DNA of 64,000 bases from Streptomyces eurocidicus (GTDB taxonomy: Bacteria; Actinomycetota; Actinomycetes; Streptomycetales; Streptomycetaceae): assembly GCF_002891295.1 (NCBI RefSeq), contig NZ_LGUI01000002.1, forward strand, positions 434,001-498,000, read 5' to 3'. The translations under genes were made by a program, and so were the position numbers. Shown piece by piece: positions 27,452 to 39,619 of the stretch (position 1 is its first letter; the number at the start of each line of letters is the position of its first letter). The notes under the pieces are model-generated. The model was not told the DNA's origin and made no database searches. It was given only the letters and a program-made list of their open reading frames with translations.

Positions 27452-29068
27452 ATGAGACGACTGCTTCTCGCACTGTGCGCCGCGGCCGCCGGCCTGTCGC
27501 TGGGCATAGGCCCCGCCACGGCCGCGACGCCGCCCACGGAGTTCGGCACCGACTGGCACGATCCGGTCACCGCGGGCCCATCGGTGCCCACCCCGGACAC
27601 CACCTCGTGCAAAGTCACCGTCGCCGACACCGAGTTCCGCGACTACACCCCCTATCAGGGGACGTACCTCCCGCCCAAGGCATGCGGCGACCGCTGGAAC
27701 AAGGTCGTCCTGCGCCTCGAAGGCGCCGTCGCCGGGCGGCAGTACGACCGCCTCGGCTATCTGCGGATCGGCGGGGTGGAGGTCCTGCGCACTTCCACCC
27801 CCGAACCCTCGCCGGAGGGCATCACCTGGAACGTCGAGAAGGACGTCACCCGCTACGCCGCCACGCTGCGCGACCGGCAGCCCGTCGAGATGCTCATCGG
27901 CAATGTCGTGAACGAAACCTACACGGGCGTGATCAAGGTCAAGGCGACGCTGACGTTCTACGCCGCCGAGGGCCGGGTGGAGCCCGCCCGTACCCCGGAC
28001 AAGGTCCTCACCCTGGACGGGGCGCACCAGGTGGGCACGGCCTACGAAGGGCAGCTGACCACGCCGCGCAACAGCGAGCGGATCGTGGCCGAGGTGTACG
28101 CGACCGGCTCGGGGGGTGGCTGCGAGGAGTTCTGGTACCTCACCGTTCCGGACGCCGCGCCGTATTCCTGCAAGGCCAAGGACGGCCCTTACCGTGAGGT
28201 GCAGGTCTCGGTGGACGGCCGGCTCGCGGGAATCGCCGCCCCCTTCCCGACCGTGTGGACGGGCGGTTGGTCGAACCCGTTCCTCTGGTACGTCGTCCCC
28301 GGTCCGCGCGCCTTCGACGTGCGGCCGGTGGAGTACGACCTCACGCCCTTCGCGGGGCGGTTGAACGACGGCGAGCCGCACCGGATCGCGATATCCGTGG
28401 CCGGGGTGCCCGAGGGGCAGAGCGGCTGGAGCACGCCCACGAATGTCCTGGTCTGGCAGGACGCCGGATCGTCGCGGGTCACCGGAGCCCTTACCGCCCA
28501 CCGGGCGGGGGAGCCGGCGGGCACGGCGACCCATGAACCGGGCGCCGAGCACCGGTTGCGGGCCGAGGGCCGCCACTCGCTCTCGGTCTCGGGGTACCTC
28601 GACACCTCGCACGGCCGGGTCACCACGACCGTCGACCGGAACGTCGCCAACACCTCCACGCACCGCTGGACGGAAGGCGAGTCGACGGACGCGCTGCAAG
28701 CACGCTGGAACGACGACGAGACCGTCGTGACCGGCGGCCGGGGCCCGGCGACGGTCACCCGCACCCACCGCACGTACACCATGGACGGTGAGATCACCGG
28801 CGCGACGGGCGCGCGGCTGCGTACCGTGATGACGATGGGCGACCGCGCGGACAGCGTCACCACGCGTGACGGCAAGCGGATCGACTGGTCACGCCTGGAC
28901 GACACGTACGCCGGGGACGCCGCCTACAACCAGAACGTGCCACGGGAGCAACGGCACGCGACCGGCGTCTCGCGCGAGCGCTATCGGCTGTACGGGCCCG
29001 GCGCCTGCTACGACCGGACCCTCGCCACTGCCCAGGGAGAGCTGACGGAGGACCGGCGGCGCTGCTGA
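27452..29068 (+). CDS. Secreted PNGase A-like amidase (peptide-N4-asparagine amidase A family)
   Basis: A 538-residue protein with a signal peptide (MRRLLLALCAAAAGLSLGI, cleavage around ATAATPP). The body matches plant/fungal/bacterial peptide-N4-(N-acetyl-beta-glucosaminyl)asparagine amidase A: CKVTVADTEFRDYTPYQGTYLPP, RWNKVVLRLEGAVAGRQYDRLGYLRIGGVEVLRTSTPEP, EEFWYLTVPD, GGWSNPFLWYVVPGPRAFDVRPVEYDLTPF and HRIAISVAGVPEGQSGWSTPTNVLVW are all characteristic blocks. The enzyme releases N-linked glycans from glycopeptides outside the cell, so a role in host- or plant-glycoprotein use is plausible. It is divergent from the ABC heterodimer, with a LacI-type palindrome just before its start. Confidence 0.88.
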   Translation: MRRLLLALCAAAAGLSLGIGPATAATPPTEFGTDWHDPVTAGPSVPTPDTTSCKVTVADTEFRDYTPYQGTYLPPKACGDRWNKVVLRLEGAVAGRQYDRLGYLRIGGVEVLRTSTPEPSPEGITWNVEKDVTRYAATLRDRQPVEMLIGNVVNETYTGVIKVKATLTFYAAEGRVEPARTPDKVLTLDGAHQVGTAYEGQLTTPRNSERIVAEVYATGSGGGCEEFWYLTVPDAAPYSCKAKDGPYREVQVSVDGRLAGIAAPFPTVWTGGWSNPFLWYVVPGPRAFDVRPVEYDLTPFAGRLNDGEPHRIAISVAGVPEGQSGWSTPTNVLVWQDAGSSRVTGALTAHRAGEPAGTATHEPGAEHRLRAEGRHSLSVSGYLDTSHGRVTTTVDRNVANTSTHRWTEGESTDALQARWNDDETVVTGGRGPATVTRTHRTYTMDGEITGATGARLRTVMTMGDRADSVTTRDGKRIDWSRLDDTYAGDAAYNQNVPREQRHATGVSRERYRLYGPGACYDRTLATAQGELTEDRRRC

Positions 29069-29138
29069 GTCCATGATCCGGGCGGGCTCGCGGCCGGGTG
29101 GTCGCGGGCCCGTCCGGTGTCTTCCTCGCCGCCGCGCC

Positions 29139-29579
29139 TCAGCAGCGGTGGTCAGGGCCTCGCATGAGCTCGGTGAGCAGGCTGCCGAGCGTCTCCCGCT
29201 GCTCCGCGGAGAGCGGCGCCAGTATGTCCTCGACCGCGGCCCGCCGTGCCTCCCGTAGCTCCCGCAGGGTGGCGCGGCCCTCCTCGGTGAGCTCGATGCG
29301 GATCACGCGGCGGTTGGTGGGATCCGGGGCTCGGCGCACCGAGCCGTTCGCCTCCAGGGCGTCGACCAGCGTGGTGACCGCCCGTGGCACCACCTCGAGG
29401 CGCTGGGCGAGATCGGCCATCCGGGGCGGCTCGTCGTACTGCGCCACCGTGCGCAGCAGCCGGGACTGGGCGGGCGTGATGCCGACCGGGTCCAGATAGC
29501 GCTTCTGGGCGCGGTGGAGCCGGCGCGTGAGGCGCAGCAGCTGTTCGGCCAGCTGCCCGGACGGGTCGGAGACGGTCAT
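29139..29579 (-). CDS. MarR-family transcriptional regulator
   Basis: A 146-residue winged-helix protein. The wing-helix core is ITPAQSRLLRTVAQYDEPPRMADLAQRLEVVPRAVTTLVDALEANGSVRRAPDPTNRRVIRIELTEEG, the classical MarR recognition helix and beta-wing (DxRxxR variant: DPTNRRV). N- and C-terminal helices form the dimer interface. It is divergent from the ABC exporter at 29774, with a 19-bp inverted repeat overlapping both promoters, so it very likely represses both itself and the exporter until a ligand binds. Confidence 0.92.
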   Translation of the reverse strand: MTVSDPSGQLAEQLLRLTRRLHRAQKRYLDPVGITPAQSRLLRTVAQYDEPPRMADLAQRLEVVPRAVTTLVDALEANGSVRRAPDPTNRRVIRIELTEEGRATLRELREARRAAVEDILAPLSAEQRETLGSLLTELMRGPDHRC

Positions 29580-29606
29580 GATCAGAGATTACCAGGACGG
29601 AGTGCA

Positions 29607-29636
29607 TTGTGAGTATAGGTAACAGTGAGCTATGCT
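29607..29636. promoter_or_regulatory. MarR operator and divergent promoter region
   Basis: An imperfect palindrome lies at 29615-29633 (ATAGGTAACAGTGAGCTAT; 14 of 19 positions symmetric). Rightward, TTGTGA at 29607 and TATGCT at 29631 are 18 bases apart. Leftward, TATACT (complement of 29612-29617) could be the -10 of the MarR gene. The palindrome overlaps both. Confidence 0.55.
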
Positions 29637-29773
29637 CGGTACGTCATCGTTCCTCGGCCCTTCCGCCGCCCTCCCGTTCGTTCCTCTCCGCACTCCCTCT
29701 CTCTCCGCGCCCGGCGCCCACGGCGCTCCGCGCTCAGGGAAACAGCACTCCGCGATCAGAGAACTAGGAGCCC

Positions 29774-31591
29774 ATGCGTCACGACGAACCCGACTGGACA
29801 CCCCCGCCCGCCGACCCGGAGCAGCCCGCGCAGGTGCGCCGTATCCTCCGGCTCTTCCGTCCCTACCGCGGCAGACTCGCCCTCGTCGGCCTGCTCGTCG
29901 CCGCTTCCTCGCTCGTCTCGGTGGCCTCGCCCTTCCTCCTGCGCGAGGTCCTCGACGTCGCCATTCCGCAGGGTCGCACGGGCCTGCTGAGCCTGCTGGC
30001 GATCGGCATGATCGCCGCGGCCGTCGTCAACAGCGTCTTCGGGGTCCTCCAGACCCTCGTCTCCACCACGGTCGGCCAGCGCGTGATGCACGACCTGCGC
30101 ACCGCGGTCTACGACCGCCTCCAGCGCATGCCGCTCGCCTTCTTCACCCGCACCCGCACCGGCGAGGTGCAGTCCCGCATCGCCAATGACATCGGCGGCA
30201 TGCAGGCCACCGTGACCTCCACCGCGACCTCGCTGGTCTCCAACCTCACCAGCGTGGTCGCCACGATCGTCGCGATGCTCGCTCTGGACTGGCGGCTCAC
30301 GGCCGTCTCCCTGCTCCTGCTCCCGGTGTTCGTCTGGATCAGCCGTCGCGTGGGCCGTGAGCGTAAGCGGATCACGTCCCAGCGGCAGAAGCAGATGGCG
30401 GCCATGGCCGCGATGGTCACCGAGTCCCTCTCGGTGAGCGGGATCCTGCTCGGCCGCACGATGGGGCGCTCGGACTCCCTGACGCAGGCATTCGGCAAGG
30501 AGTCCGAGCGGCTCGTCGGCCTCGAAGTGCGTTCCAGCATGGCCGGGCGCTGGCGGATGTCCACCATCGGCATCGTGATGGCCGCCATGCCCGCCGTCAT
30601 CTACTGGGCGGCGGGAATCGCCCTGCGGGCCGGCGGGCCCGCCATATCGCTCGGCACGCTCGTCGCCTTCGTCTCCCTTCAGCAGGGCCTCTTCCGCCCC
30701 GCGGTGAGCCTGCTCTCCACGGGCGTGCAGATGCAGACCTCGCTCGCCCTGTTCCAGCGCATCTTCGAATACCTCGATCTGCCGGTGGACATCGCCGAGC
30801 CCGACCGCCCGGTGCGGCTGGAGAAGGTGCGTGGCGACGTCCGCTTCGAGCGCGTCACGTTCTCCTACGACCCGGAGGCCCAGGCGGCCGGCCGGGTGGG
30901 CGCGACGCTCAGCGGCATCGACCTCGCCGTCCCGGCCGGCGGCAGCCTGGCCGTCGTCGGCCCGACCGGCTCCGGCAAGAGCACTCTCAGTTATCTGGTG
31001 CCACGCCTCTACGACGTCACCGGCGGCCGCGTCCTGCTCGACGGGGTCGACGTCCGCGAACTCGACTTCGACACGCTCGCCCGCGCCGTCGGAGTGGTCT
31101 CGCAGGAGACCTATCTCTTCCATGCCTCGGTGGCCGACAACCTCCGGTTCGCCAAGCCGGACGCGACCGACGAGGAACTCGTCGCCGCGGCCCGTGCGGC
31201 GCAGATCCACGACCACATCGCGTCCCTCCCCGAGGGCTACGACACCCTGGTCGGCGAGCGGGGCTACCGCTTCTCCGGCGGCGAGAAACAGCGCCTCGCC
31301 ATCGCGCGGACGATCCTGCGCGACCCACCCGTCCTCATCCTGGACGAGGCGACCAGTGCCCTGGACACCCGAACCGAACATGCCGTGCAGGAGGCCATAG
31401 ACGCGCTCTCCGCGGGGCGGACGACGATCACGATCGCCCACCGGCTCTCCACGGTCCGCGACGCCGATCAGATCGTCGTCCTCGACCGCGGCCGTGTCGC
31501 CGAGCGCGGGACCCATCAGGAACTCCTCACCGACGACGGGCATTACGCCGCGCTCGTGCGCCGTGACGCGCGCCTGACGGCCGACGTCTGA
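29774..31591 (+). CDS. ABC exporter (fused permease-ATPase), canonical
   Basis: A 605-residue half-transporter with all NBD motifs intact: Walker A GPTGSGKST, Q-loop VGVVSQETYLF, signature RFSGGEKQRLAIAR (FSGGE variant), Walker B LILDEATSALD and H-loop TIAHRLST. Six membrane helices lie in the first about 310 residues (for example LALVGLLVAASSLVSVA). It probably works as a homodimer, since no partner gene is adjacent, in drug or lipid export. The ATG at 29774 has AGGAG upstream. The divergent MarR gene and the operator between them suggest ligand-induced efflux. Confidence 0.93.
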   Translation: MRHDEPDWTPPPADPEQPAQVRRILRLFRPYRGRLALVGLLVAASSLVSVASPFLLREVLDVAIPQGRTGLLSLLAIGMIAAAVVNSVFGVLQTLVSTTVGQRVMHDLRTAVYDRLQRMPLAFFTRTRTGEVQSRIANDIGGMQATVTSTATSLVSNLTSVVATIVAMLALDWRLTAVSLLLLPVFVWISRRVGRERKRITSQRQKQMAAMAAMVTESLSVSGILLGRTMGRSDSLTQAFGKESERLVGLEVRSSMAGRWRMSTIGIVMAAMPAVIYWAAGIALRAGGPAISLGTLVAFVSLQQGLFRPAVSLLSTGVQMQTSLALFQRIFEYLDLPVDIAEPDRPVRLEKVRGDVRFERVTFSYDPEAQAAGRVGATLSGIDLAVPAGGSLAVVGPTGSGKSTLSYLVPRLYDVTGGRVLLDGVDVRELDFDTLARAVGVVSQETYLFHASVADNLRFAKPDATDEELVAAARAAQIHDHIASLPEGYDTLVGERGYRFSGGEKQRLAIARTILRDPPVLILDEATSALDTRTEHAVQEAIDALSAGRTTITIAHRLSTVRDADQIVVLDRGRVAERGTHQELLTDDGHYAALVRRDARLTADV

Positions 31592-31607
31592 CGGCTCTCC
31601 CGAGGGC

Positions 31608-32831
31608 TCAGAGAGAGCCCAGATCGACGGCTTCGGCCATGACCCGATAACCCGCGTCATTGGGGTGCTTGAAGTCGCCGCTGTCATAGGCGGGCGCCAG
31701 CACCTCGGGGTCGTCGGCCGAGACGAGCGCGGCGGCGAAGTCGGCCACCGCGTCGTACTCCCCGGAGGTGCGGATCCACTGATTGAGCGCGACGCGCTTC
31801 GCCTCGGCCCGCGGGGTGTGGTACTCCGAACCCTTGAAAGGAAGGATGGTCGCCCCGATGACCTTGATGCCGCGGTCGTGAGCCCTCCGGATCAGCGACC
31901 GGTAGCCGGCGATCAACTCCTCCACGGTGACCTGCGGGTTGGGCTTATAGGTCTCCAGATCCACCTCGCTGAACCCGATGTCGTTGAGACCCCCGAAGAC
32001 GATCACGGAGCGGACGCCGGGCTTGTCGAGCACATCGCGCTCGAACCGGCTCAGAGCCCGGTCGCCGTACCACGTGGAGTCGTTCAGCATGAGGTTGCCG
32101 CCGATGCCCGAGTTGAGGACCGCCCACCGTTCCCCGGTCGCGGCGAGCCGCTCGGCGAGGGCGTCCGGGTAGCGGTGGTCGGCGTCCACCGCGGAGCCGA
32201 AGCCGTCCGTGATCGAGTCTCCGAACGCCACCACCGTGCCCCGCAGTGGCTCCCCGCCCGACAGCTCGACGTCGGAGAGGTAGTACCAGGAATGGGTGCG
32301 CTCGTCGAAGCTCCCGCCCCGGGTGTCGGCCGTCCGGTCGCCCGCCGCCCGGTAGCTGGTCGCATACGCCTGGGAGTGGAAGGTCGACGGCCCGGTCGGG
32401 CCGTCGAAGAAGAGCGTCACCGCCACGGAGCCGAGGAGCTCGGTGTGAAGCTCCGTAGCGTCGCTGACCGCCTCGCCCCCGGCAGGGATCGTCACCGATG
32501 CCAGACCGGAGAAGGTCAGCCCCCTGGCCGTTCCGGGGCGGAGCGCGGCTCCCTCTCCCGCCAGGGCGAGGCTCGCGGCGGCCACGGTCAGCGGCTGCTC
32601 GCCGAAACGATTCGACAAGCGGAGCCGGGCGCTGGTGCCCCCACCGGCGACACGCACGATCTGGCGGACGGACTGCTGGGCGAAGCCCGTCTCGGACCAG
32701 TTCTCCTCGAACCCGGAGCTCGGCCGCTGCATCGGGACCGACCATCCGGCCGACCAGGACGTCGCCGCGTCCGCCGCACGACGCTCCTCCGTGCCGGGAG
32801 CCACTGCCGGAGCCTTTTCCTGAACTGTCAT
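31608..32831 (-). CDS. SGNH/GDSL hydrolase
   Basis: A 407-residue protein. An N-terminal beta-rich region (about residues 25-190; WSAGWSVPMQR...RQIVRVAGGGTSARLRLSNRFGEQPL) precedes a GDSL esterase domain. Catalytic blocks: VVAFGDSITDGFGS (block I, Ser), NSGIGGNLMLND (block II, Gly), IVFGGLNDIGF (block III, Asn) and DSGDFKHPNDAGYRVMA (block V, Asp...His). It hydrolyses esters or acetyl groups. No signal peptide is visible, so it may be cytoplasmic or exported by another route. It is divergent from the MFS transporter at 33010. Confidence 0.88.
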   Translation of the reverse strand: MTVQEKAPAVAPGTEERRAADAATSWSAGWSVPMQRPSSGFEENWSETGFAQQSVRQIVRVAGGGTSARLRLSNRFGEQPLTVAAASLALAGEGAALRPGTARGLTFSGLASVTIPAGGEAVSDATELHTELLGSVAVTLFFDGPTGPSTFHSQAYATSYRAAGDRTADTRGGSFDERTHSWYYLSDVELSGGEPLRGTVVAFGDSITDGFGSAVDADHRYPDALAERLAATGERWAVLNSGIGGNLMLNDSTWYGDRALSRFERDVLDKPGVRSVIVFGGLNDIGFSEVDLETYKPNPQVTVEELIAGYRSLIRRAHDRGIKVIGATILPFKGSEYHTPRAEAKRVALNQWIRTSGEYDAVADFAAALVSADDPEVLAPAYDSGDFKHPNDAGYRVMAEAVDLGSL

Positions 32832-32915
32832 GATCTCGCCTTTTCCTTGCGTGGGATCAACCGCTGAGGAAGAGACTGCCGCCCGTCGGGCGGGCCACCC
32901 AGACCCGTGTGCTGC

Positions 32916-32934
32916 GTACGCACCTCGTGCGTAC
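32916..32934. promoter_or_regulatory. 19-bp perfect inverted repeat in the SGNH/MFS divergent region
   Basis: GTACGCAC and GTGCGTAC are separated by CTC. It lies 76 bases before the MFS start and 85 before the SGNH start, a good position for an operator controlling either or both. Confidence 0.5.
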
Positions 32935-33009
32935 CACTGGCAGGGTCACCCTGAGACAACCGGACTCGGACGGGTGTGCGGGGTGGACGGTGAGGGGATC
33001 CAGAGGATC

Positions 33010-34338
33010 ATGACGCGATCCACATACCCACCCACCGACGGTGCCCCCACCGCGCCACCGGCGGGAACGCCATCACCCGCTTCCCGCTCCTCCATACGAC
33101 AGCTCGCGGCGGCGTCCGTCGGCAACGCCGCCGAGTGGTACGACTGGTACGTCTACTCCTTCCTCGCCGTCTACTTCGCCGACCGGGTCTTCCCCAAGGG
33201 CTCCGGCAACTCCCTCGTCCCTCTCCTCTCGACCTTCGCCGTCTTCGCGGTCGGCTTCTTCATGCGGCCGGTCGGCGGCCTGCTGATGGGCTCGATCGCC
33301 GACCGGCGCGGCCGCCGCGCCGCCCTTACGGTCACGATCCTGCTCATGGGAGGCGGCAGCCTGCTGGTGGCACTCACGCCCACCTACGCCTCCGTCGGCG
33401 TACTCGCCCCCGTCGTCCTCGTCGTCGCCCGCCTGATCCAGGGCCTGTCGGTCGGGGGCGAGTTCGCGGCCTCGACGACGTTCCTCGTGGAGTCGGCCGG
33501 CCCCGGCCGCCGGGGGCTGTTCTCCAGTTTCCAGTACGTGTCCACCACCGTCGGGCAGTTGCTCGCCTCCGGCATCGCCGCGCTTCTTGCCCGTCTGCTC
33601 ACCGAGGGGCAGATGGGCGACTGGGGCTGGCGGGTGCCCTTCCTCATCGGCGCGCTCCTCAGCCTGGTCGGCTTCTGGATCCGCCAGGGCGCCCAGGAGA
33701 CACGGGAAGCGACGCGCGACACGGACCCGGAGCGCCCCGCCCTCTTCGAAGCGCTGCGCCGCCACCCCCGCGAGTCCCTCCTCATCTGCGGCATCACCGC
33801 GGGAGGCACTCTCGCCTACTACACCTGGACCACGTACCTGCCGACCTATGCCCAGGTGAACGCCGGTTTCGACAAGGGCGACGCGCTGATCGCGAGCACC
33901 CTCTCCCTGGCGTTCTTCGCCGCCCTCCAGCCACTCGGCGGGCTGCTGTCCGACAGGGTGGGGCGACGGCCCCTGCTGATCGGCTTCGCGCTGGGGTTCG
34001 CCATCCTGGCGGTGCCCCTGCTGCACGCGATCACCAGTGCGTTCCTCTCCCTGCTGCTCGTGCAGTGCGCGGGGATGGTGTTGCTCACCGGCTATACCTC
34101 GATCGCCGCGGCGGTGAACGCCGAGGTCTTCCCGGCGCGGGTCAGGGCGGCCGGGATCGGCTTCCCCTACTCCCTCACCGTCGCGCTGTTCGGAGGGACC
34201 GCGCCTTACCTGGGCACCTGGTTCAAGCAGTCCGGCCACCCCGGGGCCTTCCCCTGGTATGTCGCCGGGCTCTGCCTGGTCTCCGCCTGTGTGTACGCGA
34301 TCCTTCCGGAGACGGCGAAGCGGCCCCTGGACCGGTAG
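33010..34338 (+). CDS. MFS transporter, metabolite/proton symporter type (ProP/ShiA-like)
   Basis: A 442-residue, 12-helix transporter. Signature segments of the metabolite:H+ symporter subfamily are ASVGNAAEWYDWYVYSFLAVYFA at helix 1, FFMRPVGGLLMGSIADRRGRRAALTVTILLM (motif A), ARLIQGLSVGGEFAASTTFLVE (motif for this subfamily) and GLLSDRVGRRPLLI in the second half. Relatives carry proline/betaine, shikimate, alpha-ketoglutarate or dicarboxylates. The ATG at 33010 is preceded by a purine-rich AGAGG. A strong terminator follows its stop. Substrate not resolved. Confidence 0.88.
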   Translation: MTRSTYPPTDGAPTAPPAGTPSPASRSSIRQLAAASVGNAAEWYDWYVYSFLAVYFADRVFPKGSGNSLVPLLSTFAVFAVGFFMRPVGGLLMGSIADRRGRRAALTVTILLMGGGSLLVALTPTYASVGVLAPVVLVVARLIQGLSVGGEFAASTTFLVESAGPGRRGLFSSFQYVSTTVGQLLASGIAALLARLLTEGQMGDWGWRVPFLIGALLSLVGFWIRQGAQETREATRDTDPERPALFEALRRHPRESLLICGITAGGTLAYYTWTTYLPTYAQVNAGFDKGDALIASTLSLAFFAALQPLGGLLSDRVGRRPLLIGFALGFAILAVPLLHAITSAFLSLLLVQCAGMVLLTGYTSIAAAVNAEVFPARVRAAGIGFPYSLTVALFGGTAPYLGTWFKQSGHPGAFPWYVAGLCLVSACVYAILPETAKRPLDR

Positions 34339-34375
34339 GGCGGTCCGCTACGGGGAGTCCCCCTCGGACCCCGGC

Positions 34376-34424
34376 CCCCGAACGCCGGACGGGCCGGATT
34401 CCGCAGCCCGTCCGGCGCTCGGGG
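34376..34424 (+). terminator. Bidirectional-looking terminator between MFS and CoA-transferase genes
   Basis: Perfect 12-bp stem CGCCGGACGGGC / GCCCGTCCGGCG (34383-34394 and 34406-34417), an 11-base loop, and outer CCCGA/TCGGG pairing. It lies between convergent genes. No U-tract is present, as is common in Streptomyces. Confidence 0.8.
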
Positions 34425-34441
34425 CAGCTCGGGACACTCCG

Positions 34442-35626
34442 CTACGGTCCGGTCCCCGGCTCCTGGCCTCGGTCCTTCGCGAACTCCGTACGGATCGCCT
34501 CCGTATGCGCCCCGAGCTCCGGCACGGCTCCCATCAGCGCCTCCCGCCCGGCCACCGACACCGGCGGCAGCAACCCCCGTAACGGGCCTACGGGCGAGGA
34601 GAACTCACGCCAGCGGTCCCGGGCCCGCAGCTGCGGATGATCGGCGAACTCCGCGACCGTCCGCAGCCTCGCGTTGGCGATGCCCGCGCCGTCCAGCAGG
34701 GCGACGACTCCGTCCGCCGTGTGCCGGGCGAAGTGCTTCTCCACGACGGCGGTCAGCTCGTCGTCGTGAGCGCGCCGGGCCGGATTGTCCGCGAAGCGGG
34801 CGTCGCGGACCAGGGCGGGTTCGCGCAGCACCCGCTCGCACAGCGCCACCCACTCCCGGTCGTTCTGGACGCTCAGGAAGACCCGCGCACCGTCGCCGCA
34901 GCCGTAGTGCCCGTACGGCGAGATGGTCGGGTGCCGGGCGCCGCTGCGGGTGAGCGGGGCGCCGCCGTGGGCCTGGGCGAAGTACGGCTGCCCCATCCAC
35001 TCCGCGAGCGCGTCGAGGAGGGAGACGGACAGCGCGGTCCCCTCCCCGGTGCGCTCGCGCTCGTACAGGGCGGTGAGGATGCCGGAGTAGGTGTACATGC
35101 CTCCGGCGATGTCGGCGACGGAGATGCCCGGCCGGGCGGGGGAATCGGGGCTTCCGGTGATGGAGAGCAGCCCGGTCTCGCACTGGACCAAGAGGTCGTA
35201 CGCCTTCTTGTCGCGGTACGGGCCGGTCGGGCCGTAGCCCGTGATGTCGCAGGTGATCAGGCGCGGATGGCGGTCGCGCAGCACCTGGCTGCCGAGGCCG
35301 AGGCGGTCGGTCGCGCCAGGGCCGAGGTTCTGGACGAAGACATCGGCGCGGGCGAGGATCCGGTCGAGCAGGGCGAGGTCCGCCCCGGCTCTGAGATCGA
35401 GGGCCACGCTCTCCTTGCCCCGGTTCACCCAGACGAAATAGGCGGACATCCCCTTCACCCTGCGGTCGTACTCCCGGGCGAAGTCCCCCTGGCCGGGCCG
35501 TTCGATCTTGATCACTCGTGCGCCGAGGTCTGCCAGCTGACGGGTGGCGAAGGGCGCGGCGACGGCCTGTTCGAGGGCGACGACGGTGATGTCACGCAGT
35601 GGCGGTTCCAACTCGATTCCTCCCAT
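34442..35626 (-). CDS. CaiB/BaiF family CoA-transferase (class III)
   Basis: A 394-residue protein typical of formyl-CoA-transferase-like enzymes: VVALEQAVAAPFATRQLADLGARVIKIERPGQGDFAREYD at the N-terminus, WVNRGKESVALDL, DVFVQNLGPGATDRLGL, ITGYGPTGPYRDKKAYDLLVQ and GISVADIAGGMYTYSGILTAL, where the Asp in VADIAGG is the catalytic residue that forms the aspartyl-CoA anhydride. It transfers CoA between carboxylic acids; the acid is unknown. Codon 349 is the rare TTA (34580-34582), so translation may depend on bldA. It is last in the minus-strand run after the beta-galactosidase, with its own candidate promoter. Confidence 0.9.
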   Translation of the reverse strand: MGGIELEPPLRDITVVALEQAVAAPFATRQLADLGARVIKIERPGQGDFAREYDRRVKGMSAYFVWVNRGKESVALDLRAGADLALLDRILARADVFVQNLGPGATDRLGLGSQVLRDRHPRLITCDITGYGPTGPYRDKKAYDLLVQCETGLLSITGSPDSPARPGISVADIAGGMYTYSGILTALYERERTGEGTALSVSLLDALAEWMGQPYFAQAHGGAPLTRSGARHPTISPYGHYGCGDGARVFLSVQNDREWVALCERVLREPALVRDARFADNPARRAHDDELTAVVEKHFARHTADGVVALLDGAGIANARLRTVAEFADHPQLRARDRWREFSSPVGPLRGLLPPVSVAGREALMGAVPELGAHTEAIRTEFAKDRGQEPGTGP

Positions 35627-35633
35627 TGGTGTG

Positions 35634-35662
35634 ATCGTATGACCGTGGCTGTGGACAGTCGA
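35634..35662 (-). promoter_or_regulatory. Candidate promoter of the CoA-transferase gene
   Basis: On the minus strand TCGACT (35662-35657) and TACGAT (35639-35634) are 17 bases apart. The -10 ends 8 bases before the ATG at 35626, giving a nearly leaderless transcript. Confidence 0.35.
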
Positions 35663-35746
35663 GTACCGCCGGGCGCCTTCCTGTCTACGCTCGCGTTCAT
35701 GGAGATCAGGGGGAGAACCGTCATCGGAGCGGCCCGCGGCCGGCCT

Positions 35747-38944
<3,198 letters not shown>

Positions 38945-39619
38945 TCAGACGGACCGTGGATCTTCTGCCAGGAGGATCACTTCCAGGGTGCGCGGGCCGT
39001 GGACGCCCTCGACCCGGTCCAGCTCGATGTCGCTGGTCGCCGACGGGCCGGAGATCCAGGTGAGCGGCCGGGCAGCGGCCGGCGCCAGCCGCTCCAGGGC
39101 CTGCGGCACCGAATCCACTACCTGGTCCACCGTCCGCACCACGCACAGATGGTGGTCCGGGACGAGGGTGAGGGCGCGGCGGCCCTGCCCCGGGCCTCCG
39201 CCCAGCACCAGGGTGCCGGTCTCGGCGATCGCCAGGGCGCAGCCCGTGACGACGCTGTCCACCTCGTCCAGCTCATGCGCCGTCAGTACGGGGGCGTCCG
39301 AAAGAATGTCCACCGCGGCGTCCGCGAGCCATTCGCCGGGCAGCCCGGCGGGGGCGACGACCCGGCGGGCGCCTCGTTCCGCCAGCAGCCGGGCGAGCAG
39401 TGCGGACAGGTCGGTGGCGGTCACGCGGTGGACGAGGGCCCGGTAGTCCGCGAGGTTCTCGGCGAGGAGGTCCAGGGACTCCGAGGTGGTCCGCTCGCCG
39501 TGGGTCCGCAGATAGTCGCGCACCACCGGACGGTCCTCCGGGCGCTCGTCCCGAGGCACGTCGGTCAGGGCTCGGCGTACCCGCCCCAGGATCCGCTCCC
39601 TGCTGGTGCCGCCGTTCAC
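38945..39619 (-). CDS. lutC: Lactate utilisation protein C
   Basis: A 224-residue LutC/YkgG-family protein. Recognisable parts: SRERILGRVRRAL at the N-terminus, the central Rossmann-like region with GARRVVAPAGLPGEWL, and the conserved AIAETGTLVLGGG followed by LVPDHHLCVVRTVDQVVDSVPQAL and the TWISGPSATSDIELDRVEGVHGPRTLEVILL end. With LutA and LutB it forms the flavin- and iron-sulfur-containing L-lactate dehydrogenase complex that oxidises L-lactate to pyruvate. The GTG start at 39619 overlaps the lutB stop by 4 bases (GTGA), so it is coupled. Confidence 0.92.
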   Translation of the reverse strand: MNGGTSRERILGRVRRALTDVPRDERPEDRPVVRDYLRTHGERTTSESLDLLAENLADYRALVHRVTATDLSALLARLLAERGARRVVAPAGLPGEWLADAAVDILSDAPVLTAHELDEVDSVVTGCALAIAETGTLVLGGGPGQGRRALTLVPDHHLCVVRTVDQVVDSVPQALERLAPAAARPLTWISGPSATSDIELDRVEGVHGPRTLEVILLAEDPRSV

